Origin: Pseudomonas graminis
GTDB lineage: Bacteria > Pseudomonadota > Gammaproteobacteria > Pseudomonadales > Pseudomonadaceae
Reading direction: 5' to 3'
NCBI RefSeq assembly: GCF_001705435.1
Contig: NZ_MDEN01000066.1
Span: forward strand, 1-64,000
Length of the DNA stretch: 64,000 nt
A program made the translations under genes and the position numbers. Within the stretch, counting starts at the first letter, position 1; every line of letters starts with the position of its first letter. Under the pieces are notes generated by a model. That model saw only the letters and a list, made by a program, of their open reading frames with translations, was not told where the DNA came from and did no database searches. Below are positions 27,553-35,875 of this stretch, one piece after another.

Positions 27553-29457
27553 ATGCTAAAGAACATATTAATCAACATGACCGTCAGGTCGAAGCTCGTA
27601 CTCGGCTTCACCCTGGTGATCATATTCACTGTGCTTATCGCCCTCACGGGGTGGACAGGCATCTCCTCACTCAGCGAGCGAAGTGAGCGCGTGTCTGACA
27701 TCGCGAAACTCACAACGCTGACGCGGGACATGCGCATCGCCCGGCTGGTCTACGGCCAGAATTCTGACGACGCCAACGCTGCCACCTGGCTAAAAGCCTA
27801 TGACAACCTCGACAGTCATTTGGCGTATTTGCGCGAAATACTCGACTCCGAGCTCAATATTCCCCATGTAAAAACCGCGACCGCCGCGATGACGGTCTAC
27901 AAGGGCTTTTACAACGACATCATCAATGCGACCCATACGCGCGAAGCGAGCCGAGCCGTGTCTGGCAGCGCCGCCGATGAGGCATTGGAGGTGCTGCTAC
28001 GCTTGGACACGCTCTCCAATTCGCCCGAGGGCACGGCCGCACAGCGAGATGCAATCGGACAAGCGCTGACGCTGTTTCAGAAAATGCGCTTTGATGTGCG
28101 TGGGTACACCTTCACGCTAAAGCCTGACGCGCAGCAGCTGGCGAACGCTTCAATCGCTGCGGCCGTAAACAACGCCCAATCCCTGCAAGCCGCTGGATTT
28201 CAACCCGACGCCATCAAAGGCTTTCAGGCTTCACTGAATAAATACCAGGCTGCCATTGCCCAGTTTTCGGAAGCACAGGCCGCCATTAACCAGGGCCAGG
28301 CAGGTATTACCAAAAACATCGAAGTCCTGCTGGCTTCCGCCGATCAGTTGGCGCAGAACCAGGTTTCGCTGCGTATTGAGGATGTGGGCCAAGCCAATAA
28401 GATGTTGATCATATGGCTCAGCATTGCGCTCATCATCAGCGCACTGGCTGCATGGGTCATCACCCGCCTCATCGTGGGTCCGCTTCGCGAAGCACTGCAG
28501 TTGGCTGATCGAGTCGCCAACGGCGATCTGACCTACAGCGAAATAACGCAAAGGCGAGACGAGCTGGGCCTGCTGCAAGCCAGCATGCACAGAATGACCA
28601 CCAACCTGCGGCAGTTGATTGGTGGCCTGCGTGATAGCGTCACTCAGATTGCGAGCGCTGCCGAACAGTTGTCCGCAGTCACCGAGCAGACCAGCGCAGG
28701 GGTCAATAGTCAGCGAACCGAAACCGACCAAGTCGCAACAGCCATGAACCAAATGGCCGCCACGGTTCAGGAAGTGGCGAGGAACGCAGAGCAGGCGTCG
28801 GATGCGGCGGTCAGCGCCTCCAAAGAAGCCCGCGATGGTGATGCAGTTGTCGCCAAGGCAGTGCTCCAGATCGAAAAACTCGCCACAGAAGTCGGCTATT
28901 CGAAAACCGCGATGGATGAGCTCAAGCAAGAGAGCAACAAAATCGGCGGCGTGCTCGACGTGATCAAGGCCGTTGCCGAGCAAACCAACTTGCTGGCACT
29001 CAATGCCGCCATCGAAGCGGCGCGTGCTGGCGAAGCCGGCCGAGGTTTTGCGGTGGTTGCGGATGAGGTGAGAAGCCTGGCGCAGCGCACACAAGCGTCG
29101 ACCGAAGAAATTGCGACATTGATTGGTGGTCTGCACAGCCGAACCGCACAGGTTGCGACCACGCTGGAAAACAGCCGCCTTCTGACTGACAACAGCGTCG
29201 AGCTGGCGCGGGATGCCGGGGCTTCAATCGGCAACATCAGTCGCTCGATTTCAACCATCGAATCAATGAACCAGCAAATCGCCGCCTCTGCTGAAGAGCA
29301 AAGTGCGGTGGCTGAAGAGATTAATCGCAGTGTTCTCAGTGTGAGGGACATCTCCGAACAGACTGCTTCCGCGAGTGAGCAGACAGCAGCTTCGAGCGTT
29401 GAGCTGGCGCGTTTGGGTGTGCATTTGCAGGGGTTGGTTAGCAAGTTTGTCGTCTAA
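27553..29457 (+). CDS. Methyl-accepting chemotaxis protein
   Basis: 634 residues. A first membrane segment (about 11-35) is followed by a periplasmic ligand domain of about 245 residues, a second membrane segment (about 280-305), a HAMP domain and the cytoplasmic signalling domain. The tip motif is EAARAGEAGRGFAVVADEVR. The ligand domain length fits the helical bimodular (HBM) class known from McpS-like receptors for organic acids, but I cannot confirm this from motifs. No C-terminal CheR-binding pentapeptide is evident (ends SKFVV). Confidence 0.93.
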   Translation: MLKNILINMTVRSKLVLGFTLVIIFTVLIALTGWTGISSLSERSERVSDIAKLTTLTRDMRIARLVYGQNSDDANAATWLKAYDNLDSHLAYLREILDSELNIPHVKTATAAMTVYKGFYNDIINATHTREASRAVSGSAADEALEVLLRLDTLSNSPEGTAAQRDAIGQALTLFQKMRFDVRGYTFTLKPDAQQLANASIAAAVNNAQSLQAAGFQPDAIKGFQASLNKYQAAIAQFSEAQAAINQGQAGITKNIEVLLASADQLAQNQVSLRIEDVGQANKMLIIWLSIALIISALAAWVITRLIVGPLREALQLADRVANGDLTYSEITQRRDELGLLQASMHRMTTNLRQLIGGLRDSVTQIASAAEQLSAVTEQTSAGVNSQRTETDQVATAMNQMAATVQEVARNAEQASDAAVSASKEARDGDAVVAKAVLQIEKLATEVGYSKTAMDELKQESNKIGGVLDVIKAVAEQTNLLALNAAIEAARAGEAGRGFAVVADEVRSLAQRTQASTEEIATLIGGLHSRTAQVATTLENSRLLTDNSVELARDAGASIGNISRSISTIESMNQQIAASAEEQSAVAEEINRSVLSVRDISEQTASASEQTAASSVELARLGVHLQGLVSKFVV

Positions 29458-29574
29458 GCTCGGGCTGCATAGCTAGCCAATTATTTGCCCTTCAAACGCT
29501 TTCTCACGTCTTGGAGCATCGGGCTGTCATTGCGCAGACAGCTCGATGTTCTACTTCGAGGACGTGCCTTGCAG

Positions 29575-29824
29575 TCGTCGGTCAATGAGTTGATGAAAGG
29601 GAGTGCGGCCAGGCCCGACCAACAGACAAAGATGCCTCAATTGATTTTGATCGCGGGTGACAAGGCTTGGGCGTGAGACTTGATTTTGAGGGGTTTCTGC
29701 TGGGCTGGTTAGCTTTTGAAGGGTGCGCTTTGCGCACCGTCGTTTGCGCCATCGCCGCAAAAACGACTCTCAGGCCCTGAGCAGGTATCTGGCAGTAACG
29801 CTGACCCCCTGCGACGCAAGGGAA
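29575..29824 (-). pseudogene. Decayed 5' end of a second integrase
   Basis: Position for position, this stretch resembles the 5' end and leader of the intact island integrase near 48.87-49.18 kb. Shared pieces include ATGAGTTGATGAAAG, GACAAAGATGCC, CTGGGCTGG and GCAAAAACGACT. It is on the same strand and, like the intact copy, directly abuts a tRNA-Arg 3'-end copy. About 60 bp are missing and no reading frame survives. It is best read as the right edge of an older element lying outside the present island. Confidence 0.7.
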
Positions 29825-29875
29825 AGAAGATGGTGCACCTGACGGGATTCGAACCCATGACCCCTGCCTTCGGAG
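29825..29875. repeat. attL: displaced tRNA-Arg 3' half
   Basis: 51 bp matching the 3' part of the intact tRNA-Arg(CCG) at 49184-49234 with three differences. The last 17 bp (GACCCCTGCCTTCGGAG, anticodon arm) are identical and are the probable crossover core. The copy includes the encoded CCA end and marks the left border of the island. Confidence 0.9.
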
Positions 29876-30253
29876 TCCTAAAAGTCGACGTTTAGAATCA
29901 ATACGTTAGCGGGGATTAGCTGGGAAATCAACGGGTTGTGTTAGCTGGGGTTAGCGGGTTTTCGCCCCTATTCGTGGGGTGAGTGTGGCAAATTTGTGGC
30001 ATTTGCAGGCCTCACTGGTGATGTAATAGAGGCGCATTCAAACCACGACAGCAGCCCAAAGGAGCCCGCCCCTATGCGTTCTAGCTGCCCGTTGCAAATG
30101 TTGGTCCTGTATAGAGGAAGGACACCACTGCTGATCCCAGCTGCCAGAAGCGCTGTTGCATTGGTTAAGATGCGCTCCTTTAGTTTGTAAATGGGTGCGT
30201 ACAGCCGCCCTAGCAGCGCTGCTATTCGGCGCTTTGATTTGGAGTATCTGCAG
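29876..30253. promoter_or_regulatory. Left-end arm sites and hsdM leader
   Basis: Repeated TTAGC(G/T)GGG motifs occur at 29905-29959 (TTAGCGGGG, TTAGCTGGG, TTAGCTGGGG, TTAGCGGG). AGTGTGGCAAATTTGTGGCA at 29982-30001 also occurs at the right end, about 49093-49112. They fit arm-type binding sites of the tyrosine integrase. CCCC/GGGG forms a small hairpin at 29966-29981. The hsdM promoter should also lie here. Confidence 0.5.
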
Positions 30254-32653
30254 TTGAACCACGCGGTCCACAACAAACTGGTTTCGTTTATCTGGTCGAT
30301 TGCCGACGACTGCCTGCGCGACGTGTACGTACGCGGCAAATACCGTGACGTTATCCTGCCCATGGTGGTGCTGCGCCGGCTCGATGCACTGCTGGAGACG
30401 AGCAAGGCCAAGGTGATGGAAGAGCTGGCCTTTCAGCAATTTGAGATGAGTCAGACCGAACTGGACGACAGTGCTCTGCGTGCCGCTTCCGGCTATGTGT
30501 TCTACAACACCAGCAAGCGGACGCTAAGCCAACTGCAGAAGACTGCTACCAACAACCAGCAGATCCTCCTGAGCAATGTAGAGGATTACCTCGACGGCTT
30601 TAGCGACAACGTCAAAGATATCATTCGTCGCTTTAACCTCAAGTCACAGATGCGCCACATGGCCAGCAAAGACGTGCTGCTCGACGTACTGGAAAAATTC
30701 ACTTCGCCCACGATCAACCTCACCCCGCACGACGGTGTAGACCCACAAGGTAACCGCCTGCCAGCCCTGAGCAACCTGGGCATGGGCTATGTGTTCGAAG
30801 AGCTGATCCGCAAGTTCAACGAAGAGAACAACGAGGAAGCCGGCGAGCACTTCACTCCGCGCGAAGTGATCGAGCTGATGACCCACTTGGTCTTCGACCC
30901 GATCAAGGATCGTCTCCCCACCGTTATGACCATCTACGACCCGGCCTGCGGAAGTGGGGGAATGCTCACCGAGTCGCAGAACTTTATCGAAGAGAAATAC
31001 CCTGACTCGACTACTCAGCGAGACATCCATCTGTACGGCAAGGAAATCAACGACGAGACCTATGCCATCTGTAAGTCGGACATGATGATCAAGGGCAACA
31101 ACCCCGCTCATATCCGCCCCGGTTCCACCCTCTCGGTGGACGAATTCGCCGGCAGCCGCTTCGACTTTATGCTGTCCAACCCTCCATACGGCAAGAGCTG
31201 GGCCAGCGAGCAGAAGTTCATCAAGGACGGCGGCGATGTAATCGACCCGCGCTTCAAGGTCAGCCTCGCGGACTACTGGGGCAACGCAGAGATGCAGGAC
31301 GCCACCCCGCGCTCCAGCGACGGCCAGCTGCTGTTTTTGATGGAAATGGTCAACAAAATGAAAGCTCCCGGCGAGAGCGGCCTCGGCTCGCGCATCGCCT
31401 CCGTACATAACGGCTCCAGCCTATTTACCGGCGACGCGGGCGGCGGCGAGAGCAATATCCGCCGCCATCTGATCGAGAACGACCTGCTCGACGCCATCAT
31501 CCAACTGCCCAACAACCTGTTCTACAACACCGGCATCACCACCTATATCTGGCTGCTTTCCAGTAACAAGCCGGCGCAGCGCCGGGGAAAGGTGCAACTG
31601 ATCGACGCCAGCTTGCTTTATCGCAAACTGCGCAAGAACTTGGGCAACAAGAACTGCGAGTTCGCCTCCGAACATATCGAGCTGATCACCCAGACCTACC
31701 TTGACCTCGCCAGCATCGACCGCCCTGCTGGCGGCGACGGCATTGCTGCGCAGGTATTCGATAACTGCGACTTCGGCTACCGCAAGGTCAGCATCGAGCG
31801 ACCGGACCGACGCAAGGCGCAGTTCAGCGCCGAGCGCGTTGAAACCCTGCGTTTCGACAAGGCCCTGCGTGAGCCCATGCAGTGGATCTACCAACAGTGG
31901 GGCGAGGCGCTGTATCAGGATGAAACCCTGGCCACCCATGAGAAGGCCATACTCGCCTGGTGCGAAGAGCAAGACCTGGAACTCAATGCCAAGCAGCGCA
32001 AGAAGCTACTGAATCTCGAAACCTGGGCCAAACAGTCCTTGCTGGTCACCGTGGCTAACTACCTGATGCAGGCTATAGGCAGCGATGAATACGACGACTT
32101 CAACCTGTTCGCCAAGCTGGTGGACAAGGTGCTTAAGCAGCTGAACAAGGAGGCCGGCATCAAGCTCGGCGCTAGCGAGCGCAACCAACTGCTCAATGCC
32201 GTCAGTTGGTACGACGAAAATTCCGTCAAGGTCATCCGTAAGGTGGAAAAATTCGACCGCGCCGAGTTGGCTATGCTTCTCGAACGTCTGGGCTGCAGTG
32301 AGGCCGAACTGCCCGACTTGGGTTATTACTCCAACGGCAAGGCCGGCGAGTTCTTTACCTACGAATCCAACACCGACCTGCGCGACAGCGAAAGCGTCCC
32401 TCTGGCCGATTCCATCCACCGCTTCTTCAAGGCCGAAGTGCAGCCTCATGTGGCGGAAGCCTGGATCAATCTGGAGTCGGTGAAGATCGGCTACGAAATC
32501 AGCTTTAACAAATACTTCTACAAGCATCAGCCGCTGCGCAGCATAGACGGGGTGGCGCGAGAGATTGTGGTGCTGGAGCAACAGGCGGAGGGGTTGATTG
32601 CGGAGATTTTAGGGCTGGAGGTTAAGGATGTGTCGGGGGTGAACCTTGGTTAA
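30254..32653 (+). CDS. hsdM: Type I restriction-modification methyltransferase subunit HsdM
   Basis: 799 residues. An N-terminal helical domain starts NHAVHNKLVSFIWSIADDCLRD. The adenine methyltransferase core has motif I DPACGSGGM (about 229) and motif IV NPPY (about 309). A long C-terminal part probably contacts HsdS. The TTG start is preferred: GGAG lies nine bases upstream and the protein then opens with the conserved residues; an ATG 21 codons earlier adds a sequence with no family resemblance. It overlaps hsdS by eight bases. HsdM methylates adenine at the site read by HsdS and is required for cutting. Confidence 0.93.
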   Translation: MNHAVHNKLVSFIWSIADDCLRDVYVRGKYRDVILPMVVLRRLDALLETSKAKVMEELAFQQFEMSQTELDDSALRAASGYVFYNTSKRTLSQLQKTATNNQQILLSNVEDYLDGFSDNVKDIIRRFNLKSQMRHMASKDVLLDVLEKFTSPTINLTPHDGVDPQGNRLPALSNLGMGYVFEELIRKFNEENNEEAGEHFTPREVIELMTHLVFDPIKDRLPTVMTIYDPACGSGGMLTESQNFIEEKYPDSTTQRDIHLYGKEINDETYAICKSDMMIKGNNPAHIRPGSTLSVDEFAGSRFDFMLSNPPYGKSWASEQKFIKDGGDVIDPRFKVSLADYWGNAEMQDATPRSSDGQLLFLMEMVNKMKAPGESGLGSRIASVHNGSSLFTGDAGGGESNIRRHLIENDLLDAIIQLPNNLFYNTGITTYIWLLSSNKPAQRRGKVQLIDASLLYRKLRKNLGNKNCEFASEHIELITQTYLDLASIDRPAGGDGIAAQVFDNCDFGYRKVSIERPDRRKAQFSAERVETLRFDKALREPMQWIYQQWGEALYQDETLATHEKAILAWCEEQDLELNAKQRKKLLNLETWAKQSLLVTVANYLMQAIGSDEYDDFNLFAKLVDKVLKQLNKEAGIKLGASERNQLLNAVSWYDENSVKVIRKVEKFDRAELAMLLERLGCSEAELPDLGYYSNGKAGEFFTYESNTDLRDSESVPLADSIHRFFKAEVQPHVAEAWINLESVKIGYEISFNKYFYKHQPLRSIDGVAREIVVLEQQAEGLIAEILGLEVKDVSGVNLG

Positions 32654-33986
32654 GGGGCTGGAGAAATTTCTCTCGTATAAATTTTATAAGGACTTGAATC
32701 TTCAGTGGCTTGGAATTGTTCCAAGTCACTGGGAAGTAACTCGACTGGGCGGTTTTTTCAAAGAACGCCGCACTAAGGTTTCAGACAAAGATTTTCCGCC
32801 GCTATCTGTCACTAAGAATGGGATCCTTCCTCAGCTTGAAAGCGCAGCAAAAACTAATGACGGCGATAACCGCAAACTGGTTAAGTCTGGCGACTTTGTT
32901 ATTAACAGTCGCTCAGACAGGAAAGGCTCTAGCGGTGTATCTGAGATGGATGGCTCTGTATCACTCATCAATATTGTCTTGGTACCGCGCGGTATAAACA
33001 GGGATTTTTGTAAGTATTTTTTTAAAAGCTATTCGTTTGTTGAAGAGTTTTACAGAATCGGCCATGGCATTGTTGCTGACTTGTGGACGACCCGTTATGA
33101 CGAGATGCGGTCCATCGTTTTGGCTTTTCCTCCTCTTAGTGAGCAGGCCAATATCGCTAATTTTCTTGACTGCAAAGGTGCACAAATTGATCAGGCAATC
33201 CAGATCAAGGAGCGCCAAATCGAACGGCTCAAAGAGCGCAAGCAGATACTGATCCAGCTGGCAGTAACCCGTGGCCTTAATCCTGATGCACCCATGCGGG
33301 ATTCCGGTATCGAATGGATTGGCAAGATTCCTGTGCACTGGGATTTGCAAAAAGTTAAGAATCTCTCAAGCTTCATCACCTCTGGGCCTAGAGGTTGGTC
33401 AGATTTCTTTTCTGAGAACGGAGCTTACTTTTTGCAGAGCGGTAATCTTAACGAAGATATGGCCGTTGAATGGGGCTCAGCAGTTCGGGTTAATCCCCGC
33501 CTTGGTGCGGAAGGGCTGCGCACGCGACTAAGAAACAATGATCTAGTGGTCTGTATTACTGGCGCTAAAACTGGGAAGGCCGCTATTGCCGAGTTTTTTG
33601 ATGGGCGAGAGGTGTACATTAATCAACATTTGGCACTGATTCGGCCGGTTGAGGCTGTTGTGCCTAGGTACTTAGCGCTTACTCTTTATTCGGCTGTTGG
33701 GCAGACATACTTCTTTCTCGAACAGTACGGCCTCAAGCAAGGTTTGGGGCTTGATGATGTAAAAAATGCCCTAGTGGTTTTACCTCCTAGGGGCGAGCAA
33801 GAAAAGATCGTCGCTTATGTGGACGCACAGAGCGCTCTTATTGCAAGAGGTATCGAGCTGCTGCAACAACAAATCACCAAGCTCAAGGAATACAAAGCCA
33901 CCCTGATCAATAGCGCCGTCACCGGCAAGATCAAGGTGCCGGGTGTGGTGGAGCCAGCCGAGATCGAGGAACGGGAGATCGCCTGA
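32646..33986 (+). CDS. hsdS: Type I restriction-modification specificity subunit HsdS
   Basis: 446 residues with two target-recognition domains, each preceded by a related opening (LQWLGIVPSHWEV and IEWIGKIPVHWDL) and each followed by a long helix (LKERKQILIQLAVTRGL and LKEYKATLINSAVTGKI). The start is a TTG inside the end of hsdM behind GGGGGTGA. The stop overlaps the next start (TGATG). Both recognition domains are markedly AT-rich compared with hsdM and hsdR, the usual sign of domain exchange. The recognised sequence cannot be predicted. Confidence 0.93.
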   Translation: MVKGLEKFLSYKFYKDLNLQWLGIVPSHWEVTRLGGFFKERRTKVSDKDFPPLSVTKNGILPQLESAAKTNDGDNRKLVKSGDFVINSRSDRKGSSGVSEMDGSVSLINIVLVPRGINRDFCKYFFKSYSFVEEFYRIGHGIVADLWTTRYDEMRSIVLAFPPLSEQANIANFLDCKGAQIDQAIQIKERQIERLKERKQILIQLAVTRGLNPDAPMRDSGIEWIGKIPVHWDLQKVKNLSSFITSGPRGWSDFFSENGAYFLQSGNLNEDMAVEWGSAVRVNPRLGAEGLRTRLRNNDLVVCITGAKTGKAAIAEFFDGREVYINQHLALIRPVEAVVPRYLALTLYSAVGQTYFFLEQYGLKQGLGLDDVKNALVVLPPRGEQEKIVAYVDAQSALIARGIELLQQQITKLKEYKATLINSAVTGKIKVPGVVEPAEIEEREIA

Positions 33987-35455
33987 TGAGCGTGGAGCGC
34001 GACCTGAGCTATTTGCAATCGCTGCTGCGGGAGCTGTGCGCGCTGCCGCAGGAAACCGAGTGGGTGGAGTTCAAGCAGAGCAACGATGACGCGCCACTGA
34101 TTGGTGAATACATCTCGGCGCTGGCCAATGCCGCCGCCCTACTCGGCAAGCAATATGGCTATTTGCTGTGGGGTATCGACGATGCCAGCCATGCGGTGAT
34201 CGGCACGGCCTTTAAGCCCTCTACCACCCGCTACAAACAGCAGGAACTGGAAAGCTGGCTGCTGCAGAAAACCGCGCCAAAGATCCACTTCCGTTTTTTC
34301 GAGTTTGCCGCCGCTGACGGCCAGCCAGTGGTGATTCTGGAAGTTCAGGCGGCCAGCCATACCCCGGTGCAGTTCGATGGCGTCGAATATACCCGCGTCG
34401 GTTCCTACAAGAAGAAGCTGCGCGAGTTTCCGGAAAAGGAGCGGGCGCTCTGGCGCGTCTTCGACCGAGTGCCCTTCGAGCAACAACTGGCCGCGCAGAA
34501 CCTCGGCGTCGATCAGGTGCTCAAACTGCTCGACTATTCGGCCTACTTTGACCTGACTCACCAGCCCCTGCCGGAGGGTCGCGAGGCGATTCTCGCCGCA
34601 CTGGCGGCAGACCGCATGATCCAGCGCAGCGACAGCGGGCAATGGCATATCAGCAACCTGGGCGCGATTCTGTTCGCCAAGCGCCTGCAGGACTTCCCTG
34701 CGCTAGGGCGCAAGGCCGTACGCCTGATCCACTACAAGGGCAACGGCAAGCTGGAAACCCTGCGCGAACTCACTGGCAACAAGGGCTATGCTCTGGGCTT
34801 CGAGGGGCTGATCGACACACTGAAAACCCTGCTGCCAGCCAACGAGGAAATCGGCAAGGCTTTCCGCCAGGAAGTGCCGATGTACCCGGAATTGGCCCTG
34901 CGTGAGCTGGTCGCTAACGCCATCATCCACCAGGACTTCAACCTGAGCGGCACCGGGCCGATGATTGAGCTGTTCGAGCGGCGCATGGAGATCACCAACC
35001 CCGGCGTGCCGCTGGTCGACCCGCAACGTTTTCTCGATAGTCCGCCGCGTAGCCGCAACGAGGTGCTGGCGTCTTTCATGCGTCGTATCGGCATCTGTGA
35101 AGAACGCGGCAGCGGCATCGACAAGGTTATCGCCCAGACCGAGCTATACCAACTGCCGGCCCCGATCTTCGAGCAAACCGATGAACACATCCGCGTGGTG
35201 CTGTTCGCCCACAAGGACTACCGCGACATGGAGCAGGAAGACCGCGTGCGCGCCTGTTACCAGCACTGCTGTTTGAAATACGTAAACCGCGAGCCAATGA
35301 ACAACACCTCGCTGCGCGAGCGTTTCCAGATCGAGGAAGGTAATAGCGCCATGGCTAGCCGGATCATCAAACACACCATCGAAGCAGGGCTGATCCGACT
35401 GTATGACCCCAGGGCCAATCGCAAGGTCTATCGCTATGTACCGAGCTGGGCCTGA
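33986..35455 (+). CDS. AlbA_2/schlafen-type putative DNA-binding protein with ATPase-like domain
   Basis: 489 residues. The N-terminal AlbA_2 (schlafen-like) domain begins ETEWVEFKQSNDD and includes LWGIDD and VEYTRVGSYKKKL. The middle contains a GHKL-type ATPase-like segment with ELVANAIIHQDF and GIGICEERGSGIDK-type features (RIGICEERGSGID). The C-terminus resembles a winged helix. Such genes are often inserted in type I loci (RloF-like), but their role is unsettled. The gene is coupled to hsdS by TGATG, so it is made with the modification complex. Regulation or a second defence activity are both possible. Confidence 0.85.
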   Translation: MSVERDLSYLQSLLRELCALPQETEWVEFKQSNDDAPLIGEYISALANAAALLGKQYGYLLWGIDDASHAVIGTAFKPSTTRYKQQELESWLLQKTAPKIHFRFFEFAAADGQPVVILEVQAASHTPVQFDGVEYTRVGSYKKKLREFPEKERALWRVFDRVPFEQQLAAQNLGVDQVLKLLDYSAYFDLTHQPLPEGREAILAALAADRMIQRSDSGQWHISNLGAILFAKRLQDFPALGRKAVRLIHYKGNGKLETLRELTGNKGYALGFEGLIDTLKTLLPANEEIGKAFRQEVPMYPELALRELVANAIIHQDFNLSGTGPMIELFERRMEITNPGVPLVDPQRFLDSPPRSRNEVLASFMRRIGICEERGSGIDKVIAQTELYQLPAPIFEQTDEHIRVVLFAHKDYRDMEQEDRVRACYQHCCLKYVNREPMNNTSLRERFQIEEGNSAMASRIIKHTIEAGLIRLYDPRANRKVYRYVPSWA

Positions 35456-35875
35456 TGATCTCATTTGACGGTCATTTGACTGGCGAGCGATTAGTTACGG
35501 GTGAATCAGGTTAAGGGCCCGGCTTTGGCGCTTCCCCGGCGCGGGGCTCATTTGCCGGTCATTTGACTGAGACGGCCTGCGACGCTGCTGAAACCACTAA
35601 AACCCTGTAGATTCAAGGTATTGAAAATAACGCTCATTTGACTGAACAGATAGATCTAGACGAATAAGCCGAGCCATTAGACATTCGACAGGTTCTAATC
35701 CAGCCCTGCTCATGGCCGTGATGCCAGAGAAATCAAAAGGTGAGTGGTACTCAAGTGGGTGGCGACGAATGTCTACGCCCCATTGGCTGGATAGTTTTAG
35801 ACATTTCTAGACATTCGTACTGAGCGCCGGGCTAGCCTGGCAGCGACACGAAGGGTCAGGCACAAGGAAGCCGGC
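35456..35875. promoter_or_regulatory. Repeat-rich leader of hsdR
   Basis: A 420-bp gap interrupts the otherwise coupled operon. TCATTTGAC occurs at 35461, 35472, 35559 and 35634, and TCATTTGCC at 35548; the pairs have an 11-bp step and the groups are 86-87 bp apart. A second motif AGACATTCG occurs at 35680 and 35809, with AGACATTTC at 35799 and the inverse CGAATGTCT at 35766. These look like operators for separate control of the restriction subunit. Confidence 0.55.

Noticed and set aside
35461..35820. CRISPR array in the hsdR leader
   Set aside because: Repeats are only 9 bp, irregular and of two kinds, with no constant spacer length and no cas genes.
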